Assembly (NCBI GenBank): GCA_015183035.1
Contig: JACZZP010000017.1
Span: 124,001-188,000, forward strand
Source of the DNA: Meloidogyne chitwoodi
Taxonomy: Eukaryota > Nematoda > Chromadorea > Rhabditida > Meloidogynidae
Direction of reading: 5' to 3'
DNA length: 64,000 nt
The notes below the pieces were generated by a model. It worked only from the letters and a program-made list of their open reading frames with translations, was not told where the DNA came from and searched no databases. Shown piece after piece: positions 23,201-34,700 of this stretch (the first letter of the stretch is position 1; every line of letters begins with the position of its first letter). The position numbers and the translations under genes are program-made.

Positions 23201-23616
23201 TCTTTATAAAGTTTTCATCTGCCCAACACCAAATTATTCTATTATCAACTTGAATACATTGAATATATGGAGTATTCATTCCCTTTAAAAAAATTAAATT
23301 TGTCCTATTTATCTATCAAAAAATATACCCGTCTGCAAACAATAAGAAAATTATCAAAAAGTACAGCCTCTCGTTCAACATCACTAACGTTAGCAATATT
23401 CATCCTCTTCTAAAAATTTAAATGAATCTAATTCAAAATAATTTACTTACAGACGAATGAACCATATTAGTTGGCACCATATAATCGTCATATTCGTAAA
23501 ATTTGTCATTTATTACACAATCAACTTTAAAAAAATAAAAAATCAATTAATTAAAATTAAATTATTATACGTATTTTTCGTCTATATCTTTTCCATTGTG
23601 GAAGTTCATTGAGCAT
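20221..23616 (-). CDS. Gamma-tubulin complex protein (GCP2/GCP3-like)
   Basis: Component of the gamma-tubulin ring complex, which nucleates microtubules at centrosomes. About 700 residues in some 14 exons. The visible order matches the GCP fold: REAVLFDNFLIVCR near the N-terminus, a GELINFLFEQKG motif, IIVEWVSQCTLAYDVAHEFF (the family's W-x-x-x-G-x-x-x-D/E-P-x-x-E-F-F region, here diverged), FGKYLYTMRQQNAG (the 'GK-L--R--G' motif), KILEPYRRIFFFLFVINRA, and NRLINVYQEFLSGTV followed by LDELVEVQREFI. C. elegans has only GIP-1 and GIP-2; I cannot choose between them. The first exon (MLNELPQWKRYRR) lacks an adjacent acceptor, so the true start may be slightly different. It lies 150 bp downstream of the ANGEL-like gene. 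Three introns contain tRNA-like elements. Confidence 0.65.
20710..20781 (+). pseudogene. tRNA-like element (degenerate)
   Basis: A box TGGCTCAGTTGGTAAGTG and B box GGGTTCGAATCC are clear. The acceptor ends do not pair. Antisense in an intron of the gamma-tubulin complex gene. Confidence 0.55.
22049..22123 (+). pseudogene. tRNA-like element (degenerate)
   Basis: A box-like TGGCGAAGTTGGTAAGTC and B box GGTTCGAATCC. A hairpin TTTACCC-TTCCGA-GGGGCAAA sits where the anticodon arm should be, but it is too long, and the acceptor stem does not pair. Confidence 0.5.
22937..23003 (-). pseudogene. tRNA-like element (degenerate)
   Basis: Read on the minus strand: TGGTGTTGTGGATAAGC (A-box-like) and GGTTGGATCCC (B-box-like, one change from consensus). 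Intronic in the gamma-tubulin complex gene. Confidence 0.45.
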
Positions 23617-23765
23617 TTTTCAAAATATCAAAGAAAATGAGAAAAATAAAAAAAAATAATTAAATATAAGAACGGAAAATATCCGTAATAAATATTGAAA
23701 AAAAACAAAAAAAAATATTTTTAACTAAAATTTGCACGGTTTTAATAAATAACAGAAGAAAACCT

Positions 23766-26700
23766 CTAAGAAAAATTTATATCAATTAAAGGACAAAAAA
23801 TGTCAAATTGTGCGAATAATAAAAGATGATCAGAACCATAATGTTCATTTGGAAGTTTACCACAAGCTTTGTCTAGTTCTGCTTTAGTAGGAAGAGAAAG
23901 TCGCTTTCGTAATTGAATCATTCCTTCAACAGCAAGTTGATTTTTAGTATTAACATTGGCATCCTTAAAAATATAAAAAAAAACTTTCTTTAATAATAGA
24001 AAATTATTTTCTTCAAAAGGACTCGAACCCATTACCCTTCACCAAAATCCAAAACACAACCACCACACCAAGAGATGATCAAACAATATTTTAATTTTAC
24101 TCCATTTAAAATATTAAAAATTAACAAACCATTTGTTCCCCATTGCATTTTGGAATAGTATAAAAAATAAAATCAGGCGAAGATTGTTCAATATGATAAC
24201 TAGAGATTTCAGGCTATCAAGTATTATTTAAAAAAATTTTAATTTAAAAAAAAATTAAAATAAACCTCATCATTAACATTTAAATGCTCATAAACCGAGG
24301 CAAACGAAAAGTCATGAGTTAATAATCCATCGCTCGGTTTAAATAAAGATTTATCATATGAACCACTCTTTCGATCAACTAAAAAATAAAATAAAAGTAT
24401 TTAAAAAATATTTTTTTACCAATTTGACAATTCTTTGTAAGAGACATTACAATAAAAGGTAAACTTAGCAAAGGAGGAGACATTCCAAAAATAGGCAAAA
24501 CATCACCAGAAGTTGAAGGTACATTTTTAAAAGCCAATTTATTTGAATTTAAACGTAAATTTATTTTTTTGTCTAATAAAAAACTAAAAAATAATAAAAA
24601 ATTTAGTTTAAAAAAATTAAAAAAAAACCTATGCAAAGGAGAAAAAGGTTCAATATTAAAATCACCGCAAAGAATATGTCCAACAAAATTAAATTTTTTA
24701 TTAGCCGATTTTTCAAATTTCATGGAAGATAAAAATGCTGTTTCCACCTTGAAAAAATTTTAAATTTAATTTATAAAAATTAAAAAAAACCTTTTTCATA
24801 TGACCCAATAAATAAGCAATTTGTGCCAATTTAATTGTTCCCTTCTTCATATTAAAATAAATATGAGTATTTGAAATACAAATTGCTGAAGAAGAATTTA
24901 AACTTTCATTTAATCCAAATATTGCAACTTGTCCAATACTTGGATTATTAAATGCTTTTAAATTATTATTTGCAACACTAGTTAAATGAAGCAAAGATAA
25001 TTTTGATTGTTTCCAAAAAATTGCACAACCATCTGGTGTTTTTAGACCACCGGTTTTACGTGTAAAAATTCCGCAAAAGTTTCCTTAATTTTTTCCAAAA
25101 TTTCCAAAAATTAATTAAAAAATAAAAAAACAAACTGCTTGCAAAGTAAGGCTTATAAAATTCAGCAAAATGAACATCTTGAACTTCTTGTAGACAAAAA
25201 ACATCTGCATCTATACGAGCAAATTCTTCTTGAAGTTTTTCCTTAAATTATATAAATAACAAATATTTAAAAAAATAAAAAAAACCGCTCTAAACTTCCA
25301 CGATGCATAAACAAAACCCGAAGGCTTCAAATGATTATATAAATGATTCATTGTTTCCACATAGTATTGACAAAGAACATTGAAGGATACAACAGTTAGT
25401 GGAATTTGAACAAATTTATTAGAGTTAGAAACTTCTTTACCCTTTAAAATTAAAAAATTAATATTTTTATGAACCTAAACAATATTAAAACACTTAAAAA
25501 AAATTTAAGATTCATTGAGGAAAAACATATAAAAATATTTTTAACCTAACAATGATATTCTAACATAAAAACTGTTGCGGGCTCAAACCGCCAACCTCAC
25601 TTCCCAAAATCACAACCACTACCACTGCGCCACAAACCGACATAATAAAATACCCTATAATTAACTATATATGTAAATGAACAATTGAAATTAAAAGCCA
25701 AATAAAATTCTGATATTATAATTAAAAAAAATACCAAAATTTCTTGAAAATATCGAAGGCCAACCAACTTATAATTTTTAGTTAAATCAATTTTCATAGA
25801 ACGATGTTTAAAACGAATTCGATTGCTCCAAGTATTATAATCTATAAATTCTTTTTCATAAAAATTTAAATTTTGCTCTTTATGTTGAAAATCAGAACGA
25901 ATATTTAAAAGTTGTTCATTTGTATAAATTATTGAAATATCCTTATTATTATTATTAGTTGTTGTAGCAACATTAGTACTTGTTGATGGCTCAGAAAATT
26001 CTTGTTGAAACTAAAAAGAGGCGCCAAAAAATTAAATAATTTAAAAACAAAAAACCCAAAAAAGAAAGAAATTTTAAAAATCTTTTGGTTAACAAAAAAG
26101 AAACAAAGTTAAATTTGGGTTCCCCTCGTTTTTATTTCTCCTTATTTTCTCTTGTTTTGATCTTGAAAGTTAATCAAAAAGGAAGCAAAAATAAGAGTAT
26201 AAATAGGAAAAAGCTAAAAAGGGGGAACCTAAACTTAAGAAAAATAAAAAGGAATAAAAACATAAAATATGCTTTATTCAACTTTTTCATAAAAAACCAG
26301 ACCTATTTCTCATTAAAAAATATTAAAAAAGAAAAACCTTTTTCCGTAGATCCAAATCACTTTTCGCCTTGTCTGTACTATTCTCTTCACAACTTTTGAC
26401 ACAAAAGTGTTCTTTAAGTTTTTGAACAGCTTTCTGTTTAGATTTTCGAATCAAAATCTTTGAATATTTTAAGATAAAAATTAAGTAAATAATTAAAAAA
26501 ACCGTTTTATCAAGTTTAATAAAACCATTTTCTTCACGTAAATCAATATCAGAAATTGTTGATGAACTTGCAACTTCTCCTTGTGAAGAAATTGGAGCAG
26601 AGATTGATTTGACAGGAGAATGAACAACTACTTCTTGATTAATTGTTTCCATTCTTTTTTTAATAAACTTCCTTAAAGCCCTTTTTCTTTTAGAAATTAA

Positions 26701-27166
26701 TTTTTTATTATTAGTTGCTTTATTTTTGTCTAGTTTATTAGCACAAAAAATTTCTTCTTCTGTAGGGCTTGTTGAATCTAATAAAATCAAATCATCATCT
26801 TCTTCGTGCTGTTGAATACTCAATTGTTGATGAGAAAGATTAATTGATATTCCTTTAAATAAAAAATAAAGGAATAAATTAAAAAAAACCTTGAGTACTA
26901 GTTTCATCCAAATTGGCCAAATCAATAACTGGAGGAACTAAAAAAACAAAAAAAAATCTGATCAATTTTAATTGTCACTTACTTTTGAGTATATCCATAA
27001 ATATATTTTTTGGTCTTCTGCTTTCATTGTTCTGAGCTTCCTTTTTAGATAATTCTGCATTCAATTTTGCAAAACTTTTTTCCAAAATTCTTTGTCTTTG
27101 AACAGTTTTATCTTCAGAAGAATATTTTTTCTTTGAAGAAGAAGAAGATTTGCAAATTTTAACCAT
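23766..27166 (-). CDS. angl-1: ANGEL-type endonuclease/exonuclease/phosphatase family protein (CCR4/nocturnin clan)
   Basis: The C-terminal two thirds form an EEP nuclease domain of the ANGEL branch, whose members act on RNA 3' ends. Catalytic motifs are intact: SFNVLCQYY with the first Asn, CLQEVQDVHF with the Glu, ISNTHIYFN, CGDFNIEPFSP with Asp and Asn, SPDFIFYT, and YGSDHLLLFAQF with the final Asp-His. The N-terminal third is Lys/Ser-rich, starts MVKICKSSSSSKKK directly after a TTTTTTTAG acceptor, and carries two SIM-like hydrophobic-acidic motifs (PPVIDLAN and DDDLILLDS). The joining of the N-terminal exons (26323-27166) to the nuclease exons through the long intron 26332-26010 is inferred; two genes are possible but I see no stop plus start between them. 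The gap to the gene upstream is 180 bp. Confidence 0.75.
24013..24075 (-). pseudogene. tRNA-like element (degenerate)
   Basis: Minus strand: TTGGTGTGGTGGTTGTG then GGGTTCGAGTCC. Resembles the element at 25573-25641 in the spacer between the boxes (GGTTGTG-TTTTGG). Intronic in the ANGEL-like gene. Confidence 0.5.
25573..25641 (-). pseudogene. tRNA-like element (degenerate)
   Basis: Minus strand: TGGCGCAGTGGTAGTGG (good A box) and GGTTTGAGCCC (B box with one change). Intronic in the ANGEL-like gene. No convincing clover-leaf. Confidence 0.55.
26100..26250. mobile_element. Foldback (MITE-like) sequence in an intron
   Basis: Imperfect inverted repeat. The left arm has AAATTTGGGTTCCCC then TTTTTATTTCTCC; the right arm has GGGGGAACCTAAACTT preceded by the complement of the A/T tract. 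Inside the long intron of the ANGEL-like gene. No target-site duplication could be fixed by eye. Confidence 0.45.
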
Positions 27167-27344
27167 CTAAAAAAAGTTAAAAATAATGAAAAGTTAAGAA
27201 ATTAAGTATATCAGAGTCTAACAAATATAATAAATTGATAAATTTTTAAATTAAAAAAAAATATTTATTCACAATAAAATAATAAATATTGAAAAAGACT
27301 GCCCAAAGTCTCTCTTTTTTCTTTCAATCAACAGCTCTTCTTCC

Positions 27345-28380
27345 TTATAAAGCTAATCGTCTTTTCTTCTTTTTTCTACTAGGATGATTTCTATTATGAT
27401 TTCCCCATGCCCAAATTTCTCCAAGTCTTTTAATCCAACGCATTTTGTAACCACAACGTGGATATCTGCATTTAAAACGACAAATTAAACCGTCTGTTTG
27501 TTTAGATTTGATGACTTGATTTTGTTTTCTATGTTCTTTTAATTGTTCTTCGCTGTGAACCCCCTAAAATTATTTTCAATTTTTAAAATTCAAAAAAAAA
27601 ATTTAAAAATAACCTCAACAATTAATTTCCATCCAGCAAGTTCCATTTCATGTGAAGCTCGACCATCCTCTCCATCTTTTTTAGGACTAGGTGTTTTTCC
27701 TTTAAGCAATTCTTCGGGACTTTTGGTCACTTGATGTGAATGCTCAAATCTTTTAAGGATAAAAAAAGGTTATTTTTAAAAAAATATTTTTATCAACTTT
27801 TCTTTTTCAATTTTTTTTTATAATTTTCTTAACTCATAAAGATCCCTTCCTACTTCATTTAATTTTAATAAACTACACAAACCTTTGGTAAATTAATCCT
27901 TTCTTTTTTATTAACAACATTTGATAAGGACATTTCAAATCAAAACGTTGAGAGCAAAAAAGCACAGCCCATCGTTTTGTTTCTGTACACATTTTAAGGC
28001 CCAAAAGAGGATAATGGCGTTCAACAAATCCTCCTGGTCCCAAATAATTCCATACATTTCCTTTTAGATCAATAAAGGGTTGCTTAAAAATATTTTTTTA
28101 ATTATTTTAACAAATTTTTCAATTTTTAGACTAAAAAAAGTCAATTTACTTAATAAAAAATATTTTCCCTGAGCGGATTCGAACTCACATCCACAAAAAA
28201 CAGAAACTTTCAAAAAATCTAATTACCTTTAGTTTTTAATTTTAATTTAACCTTTTCGTTAGTTGGTGTTTTTTCCTTTACATTATTCCTTCTAATTAGC
28301 CCTGCTTTATTAATATTCTCTTTTTCTTCTCCATCAATTGTAATAATATCATCACTTCCATTTATTTTCAGTTGGTTCAT
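27345..28380 (-). CDS. FLYWCH-like zinc-finger protein
   Basis: About 240 residues in four exons. The ATG at 28380 directly follows a CTCTAACAG acceptor, a good spliced-leader site. Two Cys/His modules are visible. The first has TKRWAVLFCSQRFDLKC with FEHSHQ further on, which is the W-x-x-x-x-C-(x6)-C ... H-x-H pattern of FLYWCH fingers. The second has CRFKCRYPRCGYKMRW and GNHNRNHP. A basic tail KKKKRRLAL closes the protein. FLYWCH proteins in C. elegans are nuclear DNA-binding regulators; the same is inferred here, not shown. One intron has a partial tRNA B-box (28168-28190). Gap to the rme-8 stop upstream is about 350 bp and to the ANGEL-like gene 180 bp. Confidence 0.5.
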
Positions 28381-28728
28381 CTGTTAGAGAATATTTTTAA
28401 TTCTATAAAAATAATTATTAAAAAAAAGGTAAAATAATTTAAATATTTGATATTAACAAAAAAACATTCTTCAATTACATAAAATTTAAATTATTTTTAA
28501 AAAATATATATTTTTTAAATAAAAACAAAATCTAAATTTATTAAAATGAGCACGAAAATATTTATATAAAGAATAATAATTTTGCTTTAATAAATGGGCA
28601 CTTCGCGGATCACAATAAAATATAGAAAAATTAATCAGCAATAATTAAATTATACACATTTTGAATGGTGTCATTAGGAGAATTTTTCAAATTTACCCAC
28701 TTAACCACACCTCACTTTAATATTTTCT

Positions 28729-31700
28729 TTATTTAAATTTATTTGAAGGTAAAGGATGTTGTTGTTTTTGTTGCTGCTGTGGGGGTGGTGGAGCTATCCG
28801 AGCAGGGGGAGGCTCAAACATTCCTTCAGTTAAATAACCAGCAATAGATTCTGAACTAGTTGGACCACCTAATATCAATTTTTAAAATTACAAAAAAACT
28901 TTTTCTTATAAAAAAAGAATTTAAACCTGTAATAGCTTGTGTTTGTGTAATTGAAGGCAAAAAGAGGTCATGCTTCTGATCTTTATAATGCGCCCAAATT
29001 GGAGATTTTTGCAAGACCTGAGAAATGCGTTCACCAAATTGAGAATCGAGACAACAACATTTAAGAGCATCGGCAATTTCTGCTTTTGCAGCGGCTGGAT
29101 TATTTACACCTTTACAAATTATTTTCTTTCAATTAAAAAAAATATTTATTTAAAAAAAAAACCTGGCATTGAACTAGCTAATGAATGAAGTAATAAATCA
29201 ATCATCCCAGAAATTAACATTTGTTCAGCAAATTCATGTGTACAATGCTGAGAAAGTTGTTTTAAAGAATGTGCCCATTGTCTAGCCATTTCTGGTTGTC
29301 TACGAATACAAGTTAATAATCCTTTTATTAAAGAGGGAACGGTACACAAAACAGAAGCACAATTCTATTTAAAAAAATAAATAAATTTAAAAGAAATTAA
29401 AAAAAAATCAAACCGAATTTTCACTTAGTTGATTTAAAACATGAATAGCAGAATTAGCTACATCGTCATTACTAACTTGTTGCATAGCTATGCATAATTG
29501 AGGCAAATATCCTTGGGCAGGGATCTGAAAAAAATATTTATTTTTAAAAAATTCTTTTTTAAAAATAAAAAAACCAAATCAACAGTAGTTGGGTGATGTG
29601 CTGTAAGTAAAACCAAAGCTTTTGTTACTTGATCAAGTCGACTTTTCCACTTTTGTTGTTGTTCTTCACTTTTTGATTGTTTTGATGACTGCCAAATTTC
29701 GAGTAATAGTTCAATCAATTCTGTCGCAAATTGTCTGGGATGGCGAACCTAAAAAATACCAAAATTTTTTAAAATAATAATTAAATATTTACCGCCCATG
29801 ACGGATTTCCAATAAATAAACGAATAAAAACACCTCCAACAATAATTTCTCCACTAATGACAGATTCATAAGCACAATGACCTTCACCAAAAACAGAATT
29901 CTTTAATTAAAGATATTACTTAAAATAAATTTAAAAAAAAATATACCAAATTCCATTTTAAGTTTGGATCCTTTTGTTGTGCAGGTACTAAAGAAGTGAG
30001 TATCTTACCAAGCGTTTGTCTTATATTATCACGCATTGCATCATTCCATATTAATTCTGGATTTTCTGTGCTGCTATCAAACATTTGAATACTAAAAAAA
30101 TTGAAAAAAGAATTTATGTACTTTAAGTAAACATCCCATTTATTCGCAAGAAAATATATTTTAGTTTAAAGCAAATTTTGTGTGTAAAATATTTTATTTT
30201 GAATAAATGGGTTGTTGTGTACCTAAGGTACATAATTGCAAAAAAAAATATAAATTAAAAAAAAATGAATACGCTGTTCCAGGGTTATCTCTCAATGTAT
30301 CAGCAAATATTGAAGGCAAAAATCGAGAAAGTAAACGTGTCCAACGTGGACCAGTTAATTTATCTGATTGAAGTTTAGCAAATAATTCGGCTGAAAGCAT
30401 TCTACTAGCTGAAGATTTTCCTTAAAGAAAAAATTTAATTTAAAAAAAAATAAGAAATAGAGAAACCATTTTCTTCAATAATAATAGAACTACATTCAGC
30501 AAAAACAGCCAAAATATAAACTAGACCACCATAATCTAATAAATCTTTTACAACTTGTTGATTTGCTACAAGTGCTATTAATGTTCGCAAAATAACTTCA
30601 CAAGCTAAAAAAAGAACAATGTTTAGGTAGACACTCCCATTTAATCGCAAGAAAATATTTTATTCCTAAAAATTACTTAATGATAAAATATTTTCTTGCG
30701 AATAAATGGGTGTCTACCTAAACTCAAAGTTTCAAAAAAAAAATAAAATCATAAAAAGTTTAAAAAAAATGTTCCAAACCTTTAGGTAATTTAACAAGTA
30801 AAACCAAAAGAAGTGGAAGTTTAATTGAACAAGAAACATCACTAACACATTCTTTATTACTTGCAGCAATAGAAATAATTTGTAAAGTTTTTAATTGAAT
30901 AGAATCAAGCGAATGTAAACGTAAAAATCCAAAAATTGTCCCAAAATGTCCAATTAAAAGAAGTTCAACACCAGGATTCATCATTAATAAATTGCGTAAA
31001 GCTTCCAAAACCATACATATTCGCTCTTCCAAAGAAAATTTTGAATTATCTTTTTCTTTGATTGATAAACGATAACTATAAAAAGAATAATACTTTTTAT
31101 ATAAAGTTAAAAATGAGATATAAGTGACCAGCTGTTAAAACCTGCTGTTTCCAAGTTTTCAACAAATTGGGGGAACTAGTTTACACCGAACCTAAACCAT
31201 TAGTTTTCTCGGACTGCGGCCTAATCCACTAGACCATACATATCATTTATAAAATAAAATAAAATTATCTTATTTTACTTTAATCTCTTAACTTTTCGCT
31301 GCTGTTCATCAGAAACAGTTGGACCTTTTTTCATTCCTTTTACCTAATAAATAATAAAAATAAAAAACCTCAATTCAGAAGAAATATTTGAAGATTGTTT
31401 TTGGCTAGTAAAATGATTCCCATCACTAGTCTGAAAATCGCCCCATTCTGTGACCGGTAATTCCTCTTCTACTACAAATTCAGTTGTTAAATCAATTAAA
31501 TCTATTTCATTACTTTGTGGCTTAAAAAATTAAAAAAATATTAAAAAAAATAAGAAAAAACCTTTATTGTTTTATTCTTTCCAGAAACACTTAGTTTATG
31601 TTTATTATGTAAAGCAGAAGTTTTTATTTGATTTTGTAGTTTAGGAGGAGGTTGAGCAATTATTAAGCCTTTTTGTTGATAAATATGTTCACAATGTTTA

Positions 31701-34700
31701 GACAAATAATCAAGCAAATCCATACATGTTCTTTTAGGCTCCTTAAAAAAATATAAATATTAAAAAAAATATAAATATTAAAAAAAAATAAAAATATTAA
31801 AAAAATAAATAAACCTGAATTTTAAATTCTGGTTGTGAAATGTACACACGAACAAAAATTTCACCAACAACAAATTCATTGGAATAGACACTTAATCTAA
31901 ATTCCGCACCAAAAAGTTCACTCTTAAAAATTATAAGTTTAAAAATAAAAAAATTTATCACAAACCAAATTATCATTTGAATTTCTATGAAGTTCAACAA
32001 AATCAAGCAGTTCAGCTCTAGTAGAATTATCCCAAATAAGATAAGGATCATGAGTATTTGAATTTAACAGTTTAAGTACAAAATCATTTCTATATTGTAA
32101 AGGAGGTTTAGTTATTGGTAAATCTTCTTCCAAATCATCATCTACCGAAACAGAATTTGTTACAATTTGACCTATTTTATAAATTAATTTTTTAATTTAA
32201 AAAATATATTAATAAAACCATTGTCTTGTTTTCCATATTTTTGAACAAGTTTTCCATTTGCCATTGTTGATGAAACACTTTTAGGCCTAATTTCTGTTTT
32301 TTGTTCTTCCTCTTCCCCATCTTGTTGAATTATATTAACAGAAAGTGAACAAGACACTAATTGCATTTGACGACAAATATAAGGTGTTAGCATTGCACGA
32401 AGGCTATAAATTAAAAAATTATGATTATTTTAAATCTAAAAAAAAAACCTATTTTGAACACCATCATTATCAGGTGTATTTGGACGATAACCTGCTAAAC
32501 AAGCTAAAGCTTCACAACAACTTCTAGCAAGTCGATTTAGGGTAGATTGGTGATTTGTTTTTTCAGAATGAGCAACACCTTTTTAAATTTTAATTAATTT
32601 AATATTTTAAAAATTTATATCTTCCCGCACTTTTCCTTCTTCCTTTACCTCTACTTATGGTCAAGGGACATAACGGTCAGAAAGTCAATCGATTAAATTC
32701 TCAAACTTTAGGTAGAAAATAAGTATTTTAGGGCCTCCCTTTTTTTTCAAAATTTCCTATGTTTTTACTCTAACAAAAACACAAGTAGGTAAAGAAATAT
32801 TAAAAAAAACCTCCTTCATCCAAAGTCCAATCAAATCGAAATAAATGAGGCATTAATTGCCAAATAATACCAGCTTGAAACATTTGAGTTTGTAAAAGTG
32901 TACATACAGAAAGACAGCAAACACAATCAGCTGCTGCACATGCAAGACGCGTTAAATGCTTAAAAATTAATTTTTTTTATTTAGAAAAAATTTTTTTCAA
33001 CCTCAAATTTAAGCAATTGACAAATTCCTTTAAATAAAGCTTTCATTTCAGCAATTTTTTCTCTGCAAGCTTCAAAATTTGCTGCAGCACCAAAACAATT
33101 ACAAACATGTAAACATACTTTAACTGCCATATTATTATCATTACAACTTGTTGTAATCATTGGAACACAACGACAAAATGTTTTATATAAAGCCTAAAAA
33201 TAAAAGTTCAAAAAAGTAACAAAACTCTGTCTTCAAGCAACAAAAAATATTTTATTTTAAAAATAAACCTCCAAACCCCCATCGCGTCGAAGTTGTTCAG
33301 CATTTAAAGGAGAACTTTTTAATGTCCAATAACAAAGCTCAACTGCAGATATTAACAAATGTCCACCACTTTCTTCTTTTGAAAATAAAGCATCATCTGC
33401 AGACTCCAAATCAATTGTTTTAATTAATTGCGTATATCCAGCATATTTATAAGGTGATAATACTTAAAAAAATTAATAATTTAAAAGAAAAAAGCAGTTG
33501 GTTGCTCTATTTTAAGGTATGAAAAGAAACAAAAAGGCAACGGGTGGAATCGAACCAGCCTTCACTTCATTGCGAGACTAACGCCCTAACCACTACACCA
33601 CAAGTCTATATAAAGGAACTGAACAATTAAATAAAGATTAAACTCTCAAAAAGTAATTTAAAAAACCTTGCAAATTCCTTTTATAAGTAATGCTCTGTGC
33701 TTTAATAATTACAATGATACGATTAATATCCGGTTCTTGTGATAAACTTGCGCGTGCTAAAGCTGAAGTTAAAAATTCATATGCATAATTAATTTGTTCA
33801 AATTGTTCTCTTCCATCAGGATTTTTATCTGGATGATATTTTTGTGCTAATTTAAAATATGCACGTCGAACTGCTACAGGATCATTCCAACTCGATCTAT
33901 CAGTTATGTCAAGGCCTAAGTGTTCGCATGCCTTAAAATTGAATAAAATAATTTAAAAAAACAAGGAATTTATTTTATAAAAATAAAATTGTGACCAATT
34001 TATACTTGAGAGGTCAACCCATGGAAATTACACCATTAAATAGACATTTTTTATATTATTGGTGATGATGTCTATAGTATGGTCTAAGGTAGTAATATTA
34101 AAACTTAAGATCACCCTTTTTAACTTCTCCCTATTTTTCCTTATTTTGCCTCCTTTTTAATTGACTTAATTGCAAAAAACAAAAAAGGGAGAAAATTGGG
34201 AGAGGTTAAAAAAATAATTTAAAAAATTTAAACCTGTTCATTAGACATTTTTGAAGGTTTTCTAGTTATTTCATTTTGCCAGGCAGACAGACAAGAACGC
34301 AAAAATTCTACAGGTTCTCTTATAGGCCAACGTGGAAATTTGTATTCATCAATTAAATGGCGAAGATAATAAAAATGACAAAAAAGTTCTTCTTTTAATT
34401 GGTCGTATTCTATAGGAGGAATAGGGCAATATCTAATAGAAATTTTTTTTTAATTAAAAAAAATTAAAAAAAAACCTATACAAAGCTTTAACATTTGAAG
34501 ATAAACGATTAGAAAAGTCTGCTACATGAACTGCAATTTTGCTAATCATGTGTTTTCTCATATCACTATTCCAAATACATTCTGGATTTTGCGATTCACC
34601 GAGAAATACTTCTGCATATTTTTCTGCCCCGTATTGCTAAAAATTGAAAAATAAAATTAAAAAAAAACTTAAAAATTCAAAAATACTTCCAAATAAAATA

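Noticed and set aside
33536..33606. Functional tRNA-Ala(CGC)
   Set aside because: A and B boxes are good, but the acceptor and anticodon stems do not pair.
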